From NCBI RefSeq assembly GCF_004135735.1, contig NZ_CP012670.1, positions 3,431,501-3,495,500 of the forward strand: DNA of 64,000 bases. The letters run 5' to 3'. Positions within the stretch are counted from its first letter, which is position 1; each line of letters starts with the position of its first letter. Below the pieces are notes generated by a model. The model ran no database searches. It had not been told where the DNA came from and saw only the letters and a program-made list of their open reading frames with translations. The position numbers and the translations under genes were made by a program. Source of the DNA: Sorangium cellulosum. Lineage in GTDB: Bacteria > Myxococcota_A > Polyangia > Polyangiales > Polyangiaceae. Of this stretch, positions 36,434 through 46,204 are shown piece after piece.

Positions 36434-37507
36434 ATGACGGGTTCAAGATCGCATTACGTTGTCGCGTTGTCTTTTCTCATGGGCTCGGCGTTTTTTTACG
36501 CCTGCGGGGAGGAGATCTACACGGGAGGGCTCTGCGCCGAGACGGACGATTGCCACTCGGAGTACCAGAACGTTCCGGGAACCATCTGCGTCGGCGGCCA
36601 GTGCGTCTGCTGGGAGCCGGGCACGGGCATCTGCTGCGCGCGTGGCCAGGAGGAGCCCAACTGCATCCTCGAGTGCCGGCCGTGCCACGAGTGCGGCGTG
36701 AGGCCGGCGGAGTGCGAGGGGATCCCCGAGCCGCCGGGGTGGTGCGACACCGACGCGGACTGCCCCGGGCCGCCGGACGCGGTGTGCGGCATGGGGCGAT
36801 GTGTGGAGAATCGGTGCGAGCTCGTCATCCACCAGGGGCCGATCGCGTCCCAGATCCAGGGCGACTGCAAGGAGGTGCACTGCACGGCCGGAGGGAAGCT
36901 CGTGGAGCTGCCCACCATCCTCGACCCGTACGATGACGGCAACCAGTGCACCCTGGACACCTGCGACAACGGTACGCCGCGCAATCCGTCGTTCTACCGC
37001 GTGGCCTGTCCGCTCATCGGCGACGGCTTCTGCCACAAGGGGCAGTGCGTCGAGTGCTACAGCGGCGATCCCACCATGAACGAATGCCCCGCGGGGTACG
37101 GCTGTGACCACGTGCTCTGCGTGCCGGTCCACTGCGTCGACAACCAGATCAGCCCCGGGGAGACCGATCGGGACTGCGGCGGCCCATGCCGCCCGTGCGC
37201 CACCGGGCTGCGCTGCGCGAGGAGCTCGGACTGCGAGGACGGCGTGTGCCGCGCGGGCGTCTGCCGGCTCCCGGCCTGCGACGACGGCGCGAAGAACGGC
37301 CCCGAGACCGGAAAGGACTGCGGCGGCGGATGCCCCCGCCGCTGCCCCGCGGGCGAGGGCTGTCTCACCGGCGCCGACTGCGAGAGCGGCGTCTGCTGGG
37401 CCGGCGCCTGCCAGGCGCCCACCTGCACCGACGGCATCGAGAACGGAGACGAGCTCGGGATCGACTGCGGCGGCGAGCTCTGCAACAGCGCGTGCCCCGA
37501 AGACTGA
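36434..37507 (+). CDS. Cys-rich lipoprotein with repeated DCGG modules
   Basis: A 357-residue secreted lipoprotein. ATG at 36434 is followed by a signal with lipobox (SFLMGSAFFYAC). The mature part has over 40 cysteines, so many disulphides are expected. The C-terminal ~110 residues consist of two to three copies of a ~45-residue module (C-D-NG-ET-DCGG-C-C-G-C-DC-SG-VCxAGxC, e.g. GPETGKDCGGGCPRRC). Similar modules are abundant in myxobacterial surface proteins of unknown function and are sometimes misannotated from domain noise. The N-terminal half also carries spaced CxxC and CxC pairs but no clear known fold. No enzymatic motif. Probably displayed on the cell surface; partners are unknown. 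Confidence 0.85.
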   Translation: MTGSRSHYVVALSFLMGSAFFYACGEEIYTGGLCAETDDCHSEYQNVPGTICVGGQCVCWEPGTGICCARGQEEPNCILECRPCHECGVRPAECEGIPEPPGWCDTDADCPGPPDAVCGMGRCVENRCELVIHQGPIASQIQGDCKEVHCTAGGKLVELPTILDPYDDGNQCTLDTCDNGTPRNPSFYRVACPLIGDGFCHKGQCVECYSGDPTMNECPAGYGCDHVLCVPVHCVDNQISPGETDRDCGGPCRPCATGLRCARSSDCEDGVCRAGVCRLPACDDGAKNGPETGKDCGGGCPRRCPAGEGCLTGADCESGVCWAGACQAPTCTDGIENGDELGIDCGGELCNSACPED

Positions 37508-37784
37508 CCCGGCACGCCCTCCTCGAACGGCTCACAGCACCTCCGCATGGCCTACCTACCATCCGTACGGCCCACAGCGCCTCCGCACGATCTGCCCCCA
37601 TCCGCACGGCCTACCCCCAGTAGCCCAGAGGCCCACCCCCCCAACGCCAACACGCCTGACGCGCCGCGCGACGCGCTCGCCGCGCGACGCGCTCCTCCTC
37701 TCCGCGCTCCCCCTCGCCGCCGGCCGTCTCCGCTGTTTGCCTCTCTTGCTCGTCGTTCCGCGCAGCAGGTAGCCTAGGCAACTG

Positions 37785-40700
37785 ATGCAGGCCAGCGACC
37801 CATTCGGCTGGGTAGGGTCGATCATCGATGGCCAGTTCGCCGTCGAGGCCCTCGCCGGCGAGGGCGCGTTCGGCGTCGTCTACAAGGCCAGACACCTCGG
37901 CTTCGACGCGCCCGTCGCGGTCAAATGCCTCAAGATCCCCACCGGCCTGAGCGCCGACCAGCAGGAGGCGTTCCTCGCCAAGTTCCGCGAGGAGGCGCGC
38001 CTGCTCCACCAGCTCTCGCGCCGCACCACGGGCATCGTCCAGGCGCTCGACATCGGCGCCGCCGCCGCCCCCAAGGGGCCCTGGACGCCGTACATCGTCA
38101 TGGAGTGGCTCGACGGCGAGACGCTGGAGCAGGACCTCCGGCGCCGCCGCGCCGATGACCTCCCGCCCCGGAGCCTCGACGAGGCCATCCGGCTCCTCGC
38201 GCCGGTCGCCTCCGCCCTCGCCGTCGCCCACGACGCCCACGTCTCCCACCGCGACGTCAAACCCGCCAACCTGTTCCTCCTCGGCGACCGCACCAAGGTC
38301 CTCGACTTCGGCCTCGCCAAGGTCTTCGCCGAGACGCCCACGTTCGCTGACGCGCTCGTCCAGACCGGACGGACGTTCCGCGCCTTCACGCCGCAGTACG
38401 GCGCGCCGGAGCAGTTCAGCGCGCGGTTCGGCGCGACCGGGCCGTGGACCGACGTCTACGCGATGGCCCTCATCCTCGTCGAGGTCGCCAGCGGTCAGCC
38501 CGCCCTCTCCGGCAGCGACGTCATCCAGCTCTTCGTCGCGTCGAGCGACGAGGCGATCCGGCCGGGCCTCCGCGCCCGCGGCGTGAGCGCGAGCGCCGAG
38601 ATCGAGGCGGTCGTCGGCCGCGCGCTCGCGATCAACCCGTCGCAGCGGTTCCACCACCTCGGCGAGATGTGGGCCGCCCTCGAGGCCGCCCAGCGCACCA
38701 GCGTCGTCGTGGTGGCGCGCGACACCCTGCGCGCGCCCGCTCCCGCCCCGGACGGCTCGGACTGCGCGAACGGCGTCCATGACGCGCCGTTCGACCTCGA
38801 CGCCCTGCGCGTGCCGCCGCTGCCGCCGCCGCCGTCGCTCCCGCCGGTGCCGCCGCCGTCGCTGCCGCCGCCGTCGCTGCCGCCGCCGACCCCGATGTCC
38901 TCGCGCTGGGCGCCGGAGAGCAGCGGGGTGCGAGGGAGCGTGAGCCCCGACCGCAGCTCGCTCAGGAGCCGCGCCATGCCCCCGTCCGAGGGCGGAGAGC
39001 ACCGGATCTGCACCGTCCTCTTCGCCGATCTCTCCGAGGCGACCGGGCTGTCGTCGCGGCTCGATCCCGAGGACGTCAAGGACGTCGTCGACCGCTGTTA
39101 CGAGGCGCTCGCGGAGCACGTCGAGCAGATGCACGGGATCGTCGAGCGGCCCATCGGCGGGCGCGTCATGGCCGTCTTCGGCGTCCCGCGCGCGACCGAC
39201 TGCGACGCCGAGCGCGCGATCCTCGCGGCGCTCGGGGCGCAGGCCGCGATCCCGCGCCTCGCGCTGCCGCGCGCGGCGCGCGCCGCCCGGCTCGCGGTGC
39301 GCTTCGGGATCACGACAGGGAGGGTCTTCGTCGGCGTCGGGGGCTCGGCGCGCCAGGATCTCGCCGTCATCGGCGACGCCGTGGACGGCGCCGCGCGTCT
39401 CCAGCAGCTCGCGCCGCGCGGCGCGATCCTGATCGGCCGCGATACGCACCGCCTCGTCCGCGGGCGCTTCCAGGTCGAGCCGGTCGAGGCGAGCGCGCCC
39501 GCGAGCCGCGCCGCGCCGTCCGGGCCGGAGCCGCCCGCGCGCGGCGCGGCGCCGCCGATCTACCGCGTGCTCGGCGAGGCGCCGCTCCACCGCGCGTTCC
39601 CGCCGTCCGACTTCCACGGGCTCGCGACGCGCCTCGTCGGGCGAGGCGCGGAGATGCAGCGCCTCTGCGATCTCGTGGAGACCGCGTTCCACGAGCGGCG
39701 GCCGCGGCTCGTCACGCTGGTCGGCCCGCCCGGCGTGGGCCGGACGCGGATGCTCGCCGAGCTGTCCGCGGGCCTCGGCGGCGGCGGGCACGGGACCCGC
39801 GCGCCGTCCTCCGCGCGCGGTCTCGCGGGCGAGGAGGACGGCGCGCCGATCGTCCTCTCGGCGCCGTGCTCGGCGCTCGCGCGGGAGGCGAGCTACAGCC
39901 TCGCCGGCGCGCTGCTGCGCCGGTGGTTCGGGATCCTCGAGGCCGATCCGGCCCAGGTCATCCTGCACAAGCTGCGGCGCGGCCTGCGCTGGCTCCGGCT
40001 CCGCACCGCGCGCGCCCGCGCGGCGCAGGGCGGAGGCGACGACGTCGCCGCGGCCGCCGCGCTCGCGGGCGCCCCGTCGAGCCCGACCGGGACGCCGGCG
40101 ATCCCGCCGCGGGGGCCGCGCAGCGCCCCCGGGTGCGGGCGCGGCGCGCCGTCGTCGGCGCGGGGCGTGGACGAGGACATGCTCGACTCCGGCGGGCCGC
40201 TGTCGAGGCCGCTCGAGGCGCGCGGCCCCGAGGACCTCGTCGCCCGGCTCTCGGCCCTGCTGGGCGCGCGGCCTGCGCCCGCCGGGCTCCTCGACGCCGC
40301 GGCGCGCGGCGGCGCCATCGCGCGGCAGCGGATCGCCTTCGCGCTCGCGCAGCTCCTCGCCTTCGCGCTCGATCGCGCGCCGCTCCTGATCCTGCTCGAC
40401 GACGTGCAGTGGGCCGACGACGCAACGCTCGACCTGCTCGAGGAGCTCGTGGCGCAGGCCGACGGGCGGCCGCTCTGCGTGGTGTGCGCCGCGCGCCCCG
40501 AGCTCTACGAGCGCCGCCCGGACTGGGGCCTGGGCAAGGAGGCGCACGCGCGCGTCGACGCGCTCCCGCTCGCCCGGCGGCACACCGAGGAGATGATCCG
40601 CGATCGGCTCCGCCTCGCGCGCGAGGTCAGGCCCGAGCTCGTGCGCGCCCTGGCCGAGCGCGCCGAGGGCAACCCGCGCTCCCTGGACGAGACGCTCGCG

Positions 40701-41390
40701 CTCCTCGTGGACTCCGGCGTCATCGAGGCCTGCGGGGGCGCGTGGCGCGTCCGCGCGGAGGCGCCGGGGGACCTGGGCCTTCCGCCCGCGGTGCAGGTCG
40801 CCGTCCAGGCCCGCCTCGACCGCCTCGACGCCGACGCGCGCGCCCTCCTCGCCCAGGCCGCGGTCGTCGGCCGGACCTTCTGGGAGGGCGCGGTCGAGCG
40901 GCTAAGGAACGACGCCCCGCCGGCGCGCTCGCCGATGTCGAGCGAGCGCATCCTCGCGGAGCTCCAGGATCTCGATCCGCCGTTCTCGGTGCGCCACCCG
41001 GGCGTCGCGTCCACGGCCGAGCTGCTCGCGCGCCTGTGCGAGCGCGGGCTGATCCGGCTCCGCGCCCCGGCGACGATCCCGGGGGAGCGCGAGTACGTGT
41101 TCGCGGAGCAGGCGACGCGCGAGGTCGCCTACGAGACGCTGAGCCTGAAGGTCCGGCGGCGGATGCACCTGCTCGTCGCCGGCTGGCTGGCGCAGCGCGC
41201 GCCGGGCGACGCGGGCGCCGCGCTCGTCGCCTACCACTATGATCGCGGCGGCGATCTGCGCGCGGCGTCGGCGGCGTACGCCCGCGCCGCGTCGTACGCC
41301 GCCGCGGCCGGCGAGAGCGCCGAGGCGATGCGCCACGTGGCGCGCGCCCGCGCGCTCGACGACGAGCGCGAGGCCGACGAGGCGCTCTAG
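37785..41390 (+). CDS. Ser/Thr kinase - degenerate class III cyclase - AAA ATPase fusion
   Basis: A 1201-residue protein. The kinase domain (about 18-300) is complete: Gly loop GEGAFGVVYKA, Lys47, HRDVKPAN (155-162), DFG (174-176) and APEQ. A Pro/Ser-rich linker leads to a class III cyclase domain (about 405-590: ICTVLFADLSEATGLSSRLD, IVERPIGGRVMAVFGVP, VIGDAVDGAARLQ). One metal Asp is kept (Asp415), but the second is Gly459, and the transition-state Asn is Asp534, so it probably cannot make cAMP. The ATPase follows: Walker A GPPGVGRT, in which the essential Lys is Arg653, and a good Walker B (LLILLDDVQWADDATL, about 865). The C-terminus is helical repeat. ATG at 37785. Together with 10958 and 42261 it forms a local family of kinase-ATPase proteins. 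Confidence 0.92.
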   Translation: MQASDPFGWVGSIIDGQFAVEALAGEGAFGVVYKARHLGFDAPVAVKCLKIPTGLSADQQEAFLAKFREEARLLHQLSRRTTGIVQALDIGAAAAPKGPWTPYIVMEWLDGETLEQDLRRRRADDLPPRSLDEAIRLLAPVASALAVAHDAHVSHRDVKPANLFLLGDRTKVLDFGLAKVFAETPTFADALVQTGRTFRAFTPQYGAPEQFSARFGATGPWTDVYAMALILVEVASGQPALSGSDVIQLFVASSDEAIRPGLRARGVSASAEIEAVVGRALAINPSQRFHHLGEMWAALEAAQRTSVVVVARDTLRAPAPAPDGSDCANGVHDAPFDLDALRVPPLPPPPSLPPVPPPSLPPPSLPPPTPMSSRWAPESSGVRGSVSPDRSSLRSRAMPPSEGGEHRICTVLFADLSEATGLSSRLDPEDVKDVVDRCYEALAEHVEQMHGIVERPIGGRVMAVFGVPRATDCDAERAILAALGAQAAIPRLALPRAARAARLAVRFGITTGRVFVGVGGSARQDLAVIGDAVDGAARLQQLAPRGAILIGRDTHRLVRGRFQVEPVEASAPASRAAPSGPEPPARGAAPPIYRVLGEAPLHRAFPPSDFHGLATRLVGRGAEMQRLCDLVETAFHERRPRLVTLVGPPGVGRTRMLAELSAGLGGGGHGTRAPSSARGLAGEEDGAPIVLSAPCSALAREASYSLAGALLRRWFGILEADPAQVILHKLRRGLRWLRLRTARARAAQGGGDDVAAAAALAGAPSSPTGTPAIPPRGPRSAPGCGRGAPSSARGVDEDMLDSGGPLSRPLEARGPEDLVARLSALLGARPAPAGLLDAAARGGAIARQRIAFALAQLLAFALDRAPLLILLDDVQWADDATLDLLEELVAQADGRPLCVVCAARPELYERRPDWGLGKEAHARVDALPLARRHTEEMIRDRLRLAREVRPELVRALAERAEGNPRSLDETLALLVDSGVIEACGGAWRVRAEAPGDLGLPPAVQVAVQARLDRLDADARALLAQAAVVGRTFWEGAVERLRNDAPPARSPMSSERILAELQDLDPPFSVRHPGVASTAELLARLCERGLIRLRAPATIPGEREYVFAEQATREVAYETLSLKVRRRMHLLVAGWLAQRAPGDAGAALVAYHYDRGGDLRAASAAYARAASYAAAAGESAEAMRHVARARALDDEREADEAL

Positions 41391-41540
41391 GCCGAGGTCG
41401 GCCGCCGGGCAGCGCGGGGGGGGCGCGCGCCGACCTCGCGCGCGTCGCGCGGGTCGTGGTAGCGTTTTGTCCGTGTCGGGGAGGATTTCTTCTGCACGCG
41501 TCGCCGGTGCTCAGCCCCCGCGCGGCGCGGGGGGCGCGCG

Positions 41541-42233
41541 ATGATCTCCGAGGCGTGCGGGATCGCCGCGTGGCCTTCGAGCCTCGTGGTCGAGGAGGTG
41601 CAGCGGCACAAGAGCGCGCTCATCGACGAGGCGCTGCGCAGGCGCGCCGAGGGCGGCGAGCCGCTCGCGCGCGTGGCGTTCCGCGGCGCGCTGTACTGGC
41701 AGCGGTGGCTCCTGACGAAGGAGCCGGGGCTCCACGAGGAGGCGCGCGTCGTCTCCGGGCTCGAGTTCGCCCGCGAGGCCGGCGACTGGAAGGAGGCCGA
41801 TCTGCTGGTCGCGCACGCCGACGCGTCGCGCGCGCTCGCGGAGCTGCCGTTCGTCGAGCACTGGAAGCGGCTCGTCGCGGAGCACCTGCCGGAGCAGGTC
41901 AGCGACGAGCAGGAGCTCGAGGAGGCGTTCCAGGGCTTCCGGCGGCACCCGAGCGAGGAGGCGGCGGACAACGTGAAGCGCTGCGCGGGCCGCATCGCGC
42001 CGCTCGGCTCGCCGGTGCCGGTGCACACGATCCTCGCGCGCGTGGCGATCGGCCTCGGCCGCACCGACGAGGCGGAGTTCCACCTCGCGGCGCTCGTCGT
42101 CTGCCGCCCGCTCTGGATCCCGTACGTGGTGCAGCTCGCCGAGCACCAGGCGAAGCTCGATCTCCCGCGCGCCCTCCGCTCCATCGAGACGGCGCGCTCG
42201 CTGTTCGGCCCCGACTTCTGGCTGCCTTTGTAG
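41541..42233 (+). CDS. Hypothetical helical-repeat protein
   Basis: A 230-residue protein of unknown function, starting at ATG 41541. It is mostly helical, with TPR/HEAT-like pairs: EVQRHKSALIDEALRRRAEG, GALYWQRWLLTKEPGLHEEARV, ILARVAIGLGRTDEAEFHLAAL, LAEHQAKLDLPRALRSIETA. No signal, membrane helix or catalytic motif. It sits between two kinase-ATPase giants, tandem to the first and convergent with the second, and could be a partner subunit or scaffold for one of them; that is only positional inference. Confidence 0.75.
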   Translation: MISEACGIAAWPSSLVVEEVQRHKSALIDEALRRRAEGGEPLARVAFRGALYWQRWLLTKEPGLHEEARVVSGLEFAREAGDWKEADLLVAHADASRALAELPFVEHWKRLVAEHLPEQVSDEQELEEAFQGFRRHPSEEAADNVKRCAGRIAPLGSPVPVHTILARVAIGLGRTDEAEFHLAALVVCRPLWIPYVVQLAEHQAKLDLPRALRSIETARSLFGPDFWLPL

Positions 42234-42234
42234 C

Positions 42235-42260
42235 CGCCCCGGCCGCGTCCTCCCGGGGCG
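42235..42260. terminator. Bidirectional hairpin terminator between convergent genes
   Basis: CGCCCCGG (42235-42242) and CCGGGGCG (42253-42260) form a perfect 8-bp stem with a 10-nt loop, filling almost the entire 27-bp gap between the stop codons of the two convergent genes. Confidence 0.55.
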
Positions 42261-45200
42261 TCAGGTGCTCGCCAGCGTCCGCATCCAGCCGCTGATCCGC
42301 GTCCCTGCCGGCTTCGGCCACCCCATCCTGGCGAACCGCTCGAGGAGCTGCGGCGTGTGGTCCCCCGTGCGGCTGTCCTTGAACGCCGCACGCGCCGCGT
42401 CGAGCTCGCGCGCCGCCTCGTGGAAGCGCCCCTCGTGGTACGCGAGCCACGCGAGCGTCAGGTGCCGGTGCTGCCGCGGCTCCGCCTCGGACAGCGCCAC
42501 CGCCTCGCACGCCAGGAGGTGCTCGCGCGCGAGCTCCGCGTCCCCGCGGTGCAGCGCGATCTGCGCGAAGAGCAGCCGCGCCTCCACGAGGCCCCACGGG
42601 TCCGCGAGCCGCTCGAAGATCCGGCCGGCCGCGAGCGCGTGCTCCTCGGCGAGCTCCGGCCCGCCCGCGTCGAGCGCGACCATCGAGAGCAGCCGCTCGC
42701 TCCCCGCCTCGCCGCGCGGGTTCGCCAGGTCGCGGAAGCTCTGCCGCGCCGCGAGCGCGCCCGCGCGCGCCGCCTCGAAGCGGCCGGCGCGGTGGTCCGC
42801 GTGCGAGAGCGCGAGGTCGCACTGCGCGAGCCCGAGCCGGTAGCCGATGGCGTCGAAGTCGGCGCGCGCGGTCGTGAGCAGCGCGCGCGACGCCTCGGAG
42901 AGCGCCCCGGCCTGCTCGACCATGCTCTGCAGGAGCAGGCACTGCGCCCGGCCGAGCCGGTCGCCGATCTCCGTGAACCGCGAGGCCCCCGACACGAGCA
43001 CCGCCCGCGCCCGCGCGTGCTCGCCGAGCAGGTAGTCGATCTCCCCGAGCAGCACCTCGCACTGCGCCTGCCCGTGGGTGTGGCCGATCTCGTCGAAGAT
43101 CGCGTGCGCCCGCGCCACCAGCCGCCGGCCCTGCGCCTCCGCGCCGAGATCCGACGCGATGTGCCCGAGCAGGCGCAGGCAGTGCGCCTGGTTCTCCCGG
43201 TCGCCCGCCTGCTCGAAGATGCGCCGCGCGTCGTCCGCGTCGCGCCGCGCCTCGTCGAGCCGGCCCGCCAGCCGGAGCGCCTCGGCCCGGAAGCGCAGCT
43301 GCGTCCCGAGCCGCGTCCCGGTCAGGACCGGCCGCGCCTCCGCGGCGCCCCGGAGCCCCGGGCGCGAGTCGCTGCCCCCGGGCAGCTTGCCGTCGAGCAC
43401 CGCGAGATCGCGCAGCGTCGCGGAGATGTCGCGCGTGCTCTGCCAGTGCGCCGCCACGTGCGCGTGCATGAGCGCCGCCGCCTCGTCCGTGTCGCCGGCG
43501 CGCAGGAGGCTGACCACCCGGTGGCGGAGGATGCGGCGGCTCGACGCGAACGGGTGCGCGCCGAGCGCGTCGGCGGCGGCGCGGAAGACGCGCCTCGCGT
43601 CCGGCTCGACGAAGAGCTGCGAGAGCAGGTGCTCCTGGAGCAGCGCGTGCGGCCAGCGGAGGCGGTCGCCCACGGCGAGGAGGATCTGCGCGCGCTGCAT
43701 CGCCGCGATCGCGCGGTCCGCGGGCAGGTCGAGCGACGTGAGCTGCGCGCGCAGGAGCTCGCGCCGGATGTCGCCGCCGAGCGCGGCGGCGGCGCGCGCG
43801 CCGGCCCGCAGATCCTCGGGCAGCGCCGCGAGCCGCTCCTCCCAGAGGTCGGCCGTGGTCGCGGCCTGCACGGCCATCGACGCCCTCGGCACGAAGTACT
43901 TGCCCGCGCGGAGCTGGAGGTGGCCGCCGCTCGCCCACGCGTGCAGGAGCTGCAGCGCGAAGAGCGGGTTGCCCTTGCTCCGGGCCGTCGCCGCCTCGGC
44001 CGCCGCGTCGTCGAGCGGCAGCGTCTCCCGCAGGAGCGCGTGCGTCTGCGCCGGGTTCAGCGGGGCGACGTCGAGCCGCTCCCCGCCGTAGGCCGCGAGC
44101 GCCCCCTCGATCCGCCGCGCCGCCGCCGGGTCGCACTCGACCGCCTCGCTCCGGACCGTCGCCACGACGAGCAGCCCGAGGCCCGGCGCGTCGCGGTGGA
44201 TCGTGAGCAGGCCCTCGAACGTCGTGGGCGAGGCGTAGTGGAGATCGTCGAGCCAGAGCAGCACGGGCCGGTCGCGGCCGATCCGCTCCAGGGTCTTGCG
44301 GATGATCAGCCAGCGGAGCTCGGGCCGGTCGAGGCGGAAGCGCTTGCCCGTCGGCCCGACCGCCTCGCTGCCCGGCGGCGACGGCTTGATCCACTCGGCC
44401 GTCGCCGCGACCCACGTCTTGCCGACCTCGTCCTCGGGCGCGACCTCCCAGAGGTTCATCAGGACCTTCTCGACGATCTCGCGCTCGGCCCGATCCAGCC
44501 GGTAGTGCTGGGTCACGGCGCCGAGGACGCCGTCGAGCGGCGCCGCGATCCGCCGGTAGCGCGCGCGCAGCGGCACCATGAGCGCGCGCTCGTGGACCTC
44601 CTCGCAGAGCCACTCGGCGAGCCGGCTCTTGCCGACGCCGGCCTCGCCCGCGAGCAGGACGAACCGGTGCAGCGGCTTCGGCGCGTCGACCACCTCGGCC
44701 ACGACCTCCATGAGGCGCGCCCGCTCGCCGGCGCGCGCGACGAACGGGCTCGGCCGGAGCGCGAGCAGCCCGGTCGTCGTCACGGACGGCGGCGGATCCT
44801 CGCTCGGCGGCTCGACGAGGTCGGGCGTGAGCAGCTCCTTGCGGCTCGGGGGCAAGCGGCCGCTCGTCAGCAGGGCGAGCGGCAGGGGCGTGGCGGCCGC
44901 GCTCACGTTCTTGCGCGGCTCGAACCGCTTCCAGACGCGCCGCGCGTCGCCCGCGAAATCGAACCGGTGCCAGGGGCGCTTCGCGAGCAGGCGCTTGGCG
45001 AACTTGGCGACGTCGCCCGGCACCCCGGGCGGCAGCGGCAGATCCGGGATCGGCGCGCTCCGGTGCTGCTGGAGCAGCTCCTCGTTCGTGCCGTCGTAGA
45101 CCTCGCCGCCGGCGAGCAGGGCGTAGAGGATGCAGCCGAGCGCGTAGAGATCCGTCGGGGGCCCGACGTGCGGGGCCGCGAAGCGGATCTGCTCCGGCGC

Positions 45201-45806
45201 CATCCAGCCCGGGGTGCCGGCGCCCCAGCGCACGGTCGGCTCGCTCTCGCGGGAGCCGTCGAGGCGGTGATCGATCCGGTCCTGGATGAGCCACGCGAGC
45301 CCGAGATCGAGCACGTGCACGAGCGGCGGCTCGCCGCCGTGCTGCAGGTCGACGAGGACGTTCGACGGCTTGAGATCCCCGTGGATCACGCCGCGCGCGT
45401 GCGCGTGCGCCAGCGCGCCGAGGACCTGGTCGATGACGCTCCAGATGATCGGCCAGGGCAGCGGGTCCTCGAGCCGGGCGAGGTAGAGCCACTCGTGGAG
45501 CGAGCGCCCGGGGACGGCGTCCATCACGAGGTAGGGCGTGCCGTTGCCGAGCGCGCCGAAGTCGCGGGCCTTCACGAGCGCGGGGTGCGAGAGCCCGGCG
45601 AGCGCGCGGGCCTCCTCCTGGAACCACCAGGCGTCCTCGGGGCGCGTGGCCGCGCCCGGCCGGTCCAGGAGCTTCACGGCGACGCGCTCATCGAGGACGA
45701 GATCGCGGCACAGGTACACGACGCCCATGCCGCCGCGGCCGAGCTCGCGACGGACCTGATAACGACCGGCCAGGATCGTGCCCGGTAGATAGCCTTCTTC
45801 GGACAT
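42261..45806 (-). CDS. Ser/Thr kinase - AAA ATPase - TPR fusion
   Basis: A 1181-residue protein beginning at ATG 45806 (MSEEGYLPGTILAGRYQ). The kinase has a normal Gly loop (GRGGMGVVYLC) and Lys45, but the catalytic loop reads HGDLKPSN (142-149; Arg lost) and the metal motif DLG (167-169) instead of DFG. It may be active as a non-RD kinase. A Pro/Ser linker without cyclase homology leads to the ATPase: intact Walker A GEAGVGKS (387-394), LLWLDDLHYASPTTF for Walker B, and a STAND-like helical hub (LVVATVRSEAVECDP). The C-terminal half is a long TPR array (AEALRLAGRLDEARRDADDA, LLGHIASDLGAEAQGRRLV, LLFAQIALHRGDAELAREHL), usual for ligand- or partner-sensing. It is divergent from moaD. No membrane helix. 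Confidence 0.92.
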   Translation of the reverse strand: MSEEGYLPGTILAGRYQVRRELGRGGMGVVYLCRDLVLDERVAVKLLDRPGAATRPEDAWWFQEEARALAGLSHPALVKARDFGALGNGTPYLVMDAVPGRSLHEWLYLARLEDPLPWPIIWSVIDQVLGALAHAHARGVIHGDLKPSNVLVDLQHGGEPPLVHVLDLGLAWLIQDRIDHRLDGSRESEPTVRWGAGTPGWMAPEQIRFAAPHVGPPTDLYALGCILYALLAGGEVYDGTNEELLQQHRSAPIPDLPLPPGVPGDVAKFAKRLLAKRPWHRFDFAGDARRVWKRFEPRKNVSAAATPLPLALLTSGRLPPSRKELLTPDLVEPPSEDPPPSVTTTGLLALRPSPFVARAGERARLMEVVAEVVDAPKPLHRFVLLAGEAGVGKSRLAEWLCEEVHERALMVPLRARYRRIAAPLDGVLGAVTQHYRLDRAEREIVEKVLMNLWEVAPEDEVGKTWVAATAEWIKPSPPGSEAVGPTGKRFRLDRPELRWLIIRKTLERIGRDRPVLLWLDDLHYASPTTFEGLLTIHRDAPGLGLLVVATVRSEAVECDPAAARRIEGALAAYGGERLDVAPLNPAQTHALLRETLPLDDAAAEAATARSKGNPLFALQLLHAWASGGHLQLRAGKYFVPRASMAVQAATTADLWEERLAALPEDLRAGARAAAALGGDIRRELLRAQLTSLDLPADRAIAAMQRAQILLAVGDRLRWPHALLQEHLLSQLFVEPDARRVFRAAADALGAHPFASSRRILRHRVVSLLRAGDTDEAAALMHAHVAAHWQSTRDISATLRDLAVLDGKLPGGSDSRPGLRGAAEARPVLTGTRLGTQLRFRAEALRLAGRLDEARRDADDARRIFEQAGDRENQAHCLRLLGHIASDLGAEAQGRRLVARAHAIFDEIGHTHGQAQCEVLLGEIDYLLGEHARARAVLVSGASRFTEIGDRLGRAQCLLLQSMVEQAGALSEASRALLTTARADFDAIGYRLGLAQCDLALSHADHRAGRFEAARAGALAARQSFRDLANPRGEAGSERLLSMVALDAGGPELAEEHALAAGRIFERLADPWGLVEARLLFAQIALHRGDAELAREHLLACEAVALSEAEPRQHRHLTLAWLAYHEGRFHEAARELDAARAAFKDSRTGDHTPQLLERFARMGWPKPAGTRISGWMRTLAST

Positions 45807-45932
45807 GGCGGAGAGCGGTCCGATGATAACCGTGACCGGGAGGCCCGGTAGGCTCGATCTCGCCCGGGCGTTCGGGGTCGCTCGGCCTCGGTTCGCCGTG
45901 TCGCGGCGCCGGGGCGATGCTAGGTTGCGCCC

Positions 45933-46184
45933 ATGGAGGCCGCGGTTCGCGTGCTCGCATTCGCAGGCGCGAGGGATGTCCTCGGCGCGGGAGAGGTGGC
46001 GTTGCCGCTGTCGGGGCCGTGCACCGCGGCGGAGCTCCTGGAGCACGTCTGTGCGCGCTACCCTGGGCTCGCTCCCTACAAGGGATCCATCCGGGTGGCG
46101 GTGAACGGCGTCTATGCGACGCCGAGCGATCCTGTAGGTTTCGGCGACGAGGTGGCGCTCATCCCCCCGGTCGCGGGCGGCTAG
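45933..46184 (+). CDS. moaD: Molybdopterin synthase small subunit MoaD
   Basis: An 83-residue ubiquitin-like protein ending in the diagnostic VAGG. The C-terminal Gly is adenylated and thiocarboxylated (by MoeB-type enzymes), and MoaD then donates sulfur to precursor Z within molybdopterin synthase, with MoaE. The beta-grasp core is clear (VRVLAFAGARDVLG, VALPLSGPCTAAELLEHV, VAVNGVYATPSDPVGFGDEVALIPP). ATG at 45933 is preceded by a normal spacer after the divergent kinase gene. It is the first gene of moaD-moaA-moaC-moaE. Confidence 0.93.
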   Translation: MEAAVRVLAFAGARDVLGAGEVALPLSGPCTAAELLEHVCARYPGLAPYKGSIRVAVNGVYATPSDPVGFGDEVALIPPVAGG

Positions 46185-46204
46185 GGGGCGTGAGGATCGA
46201 CGTC

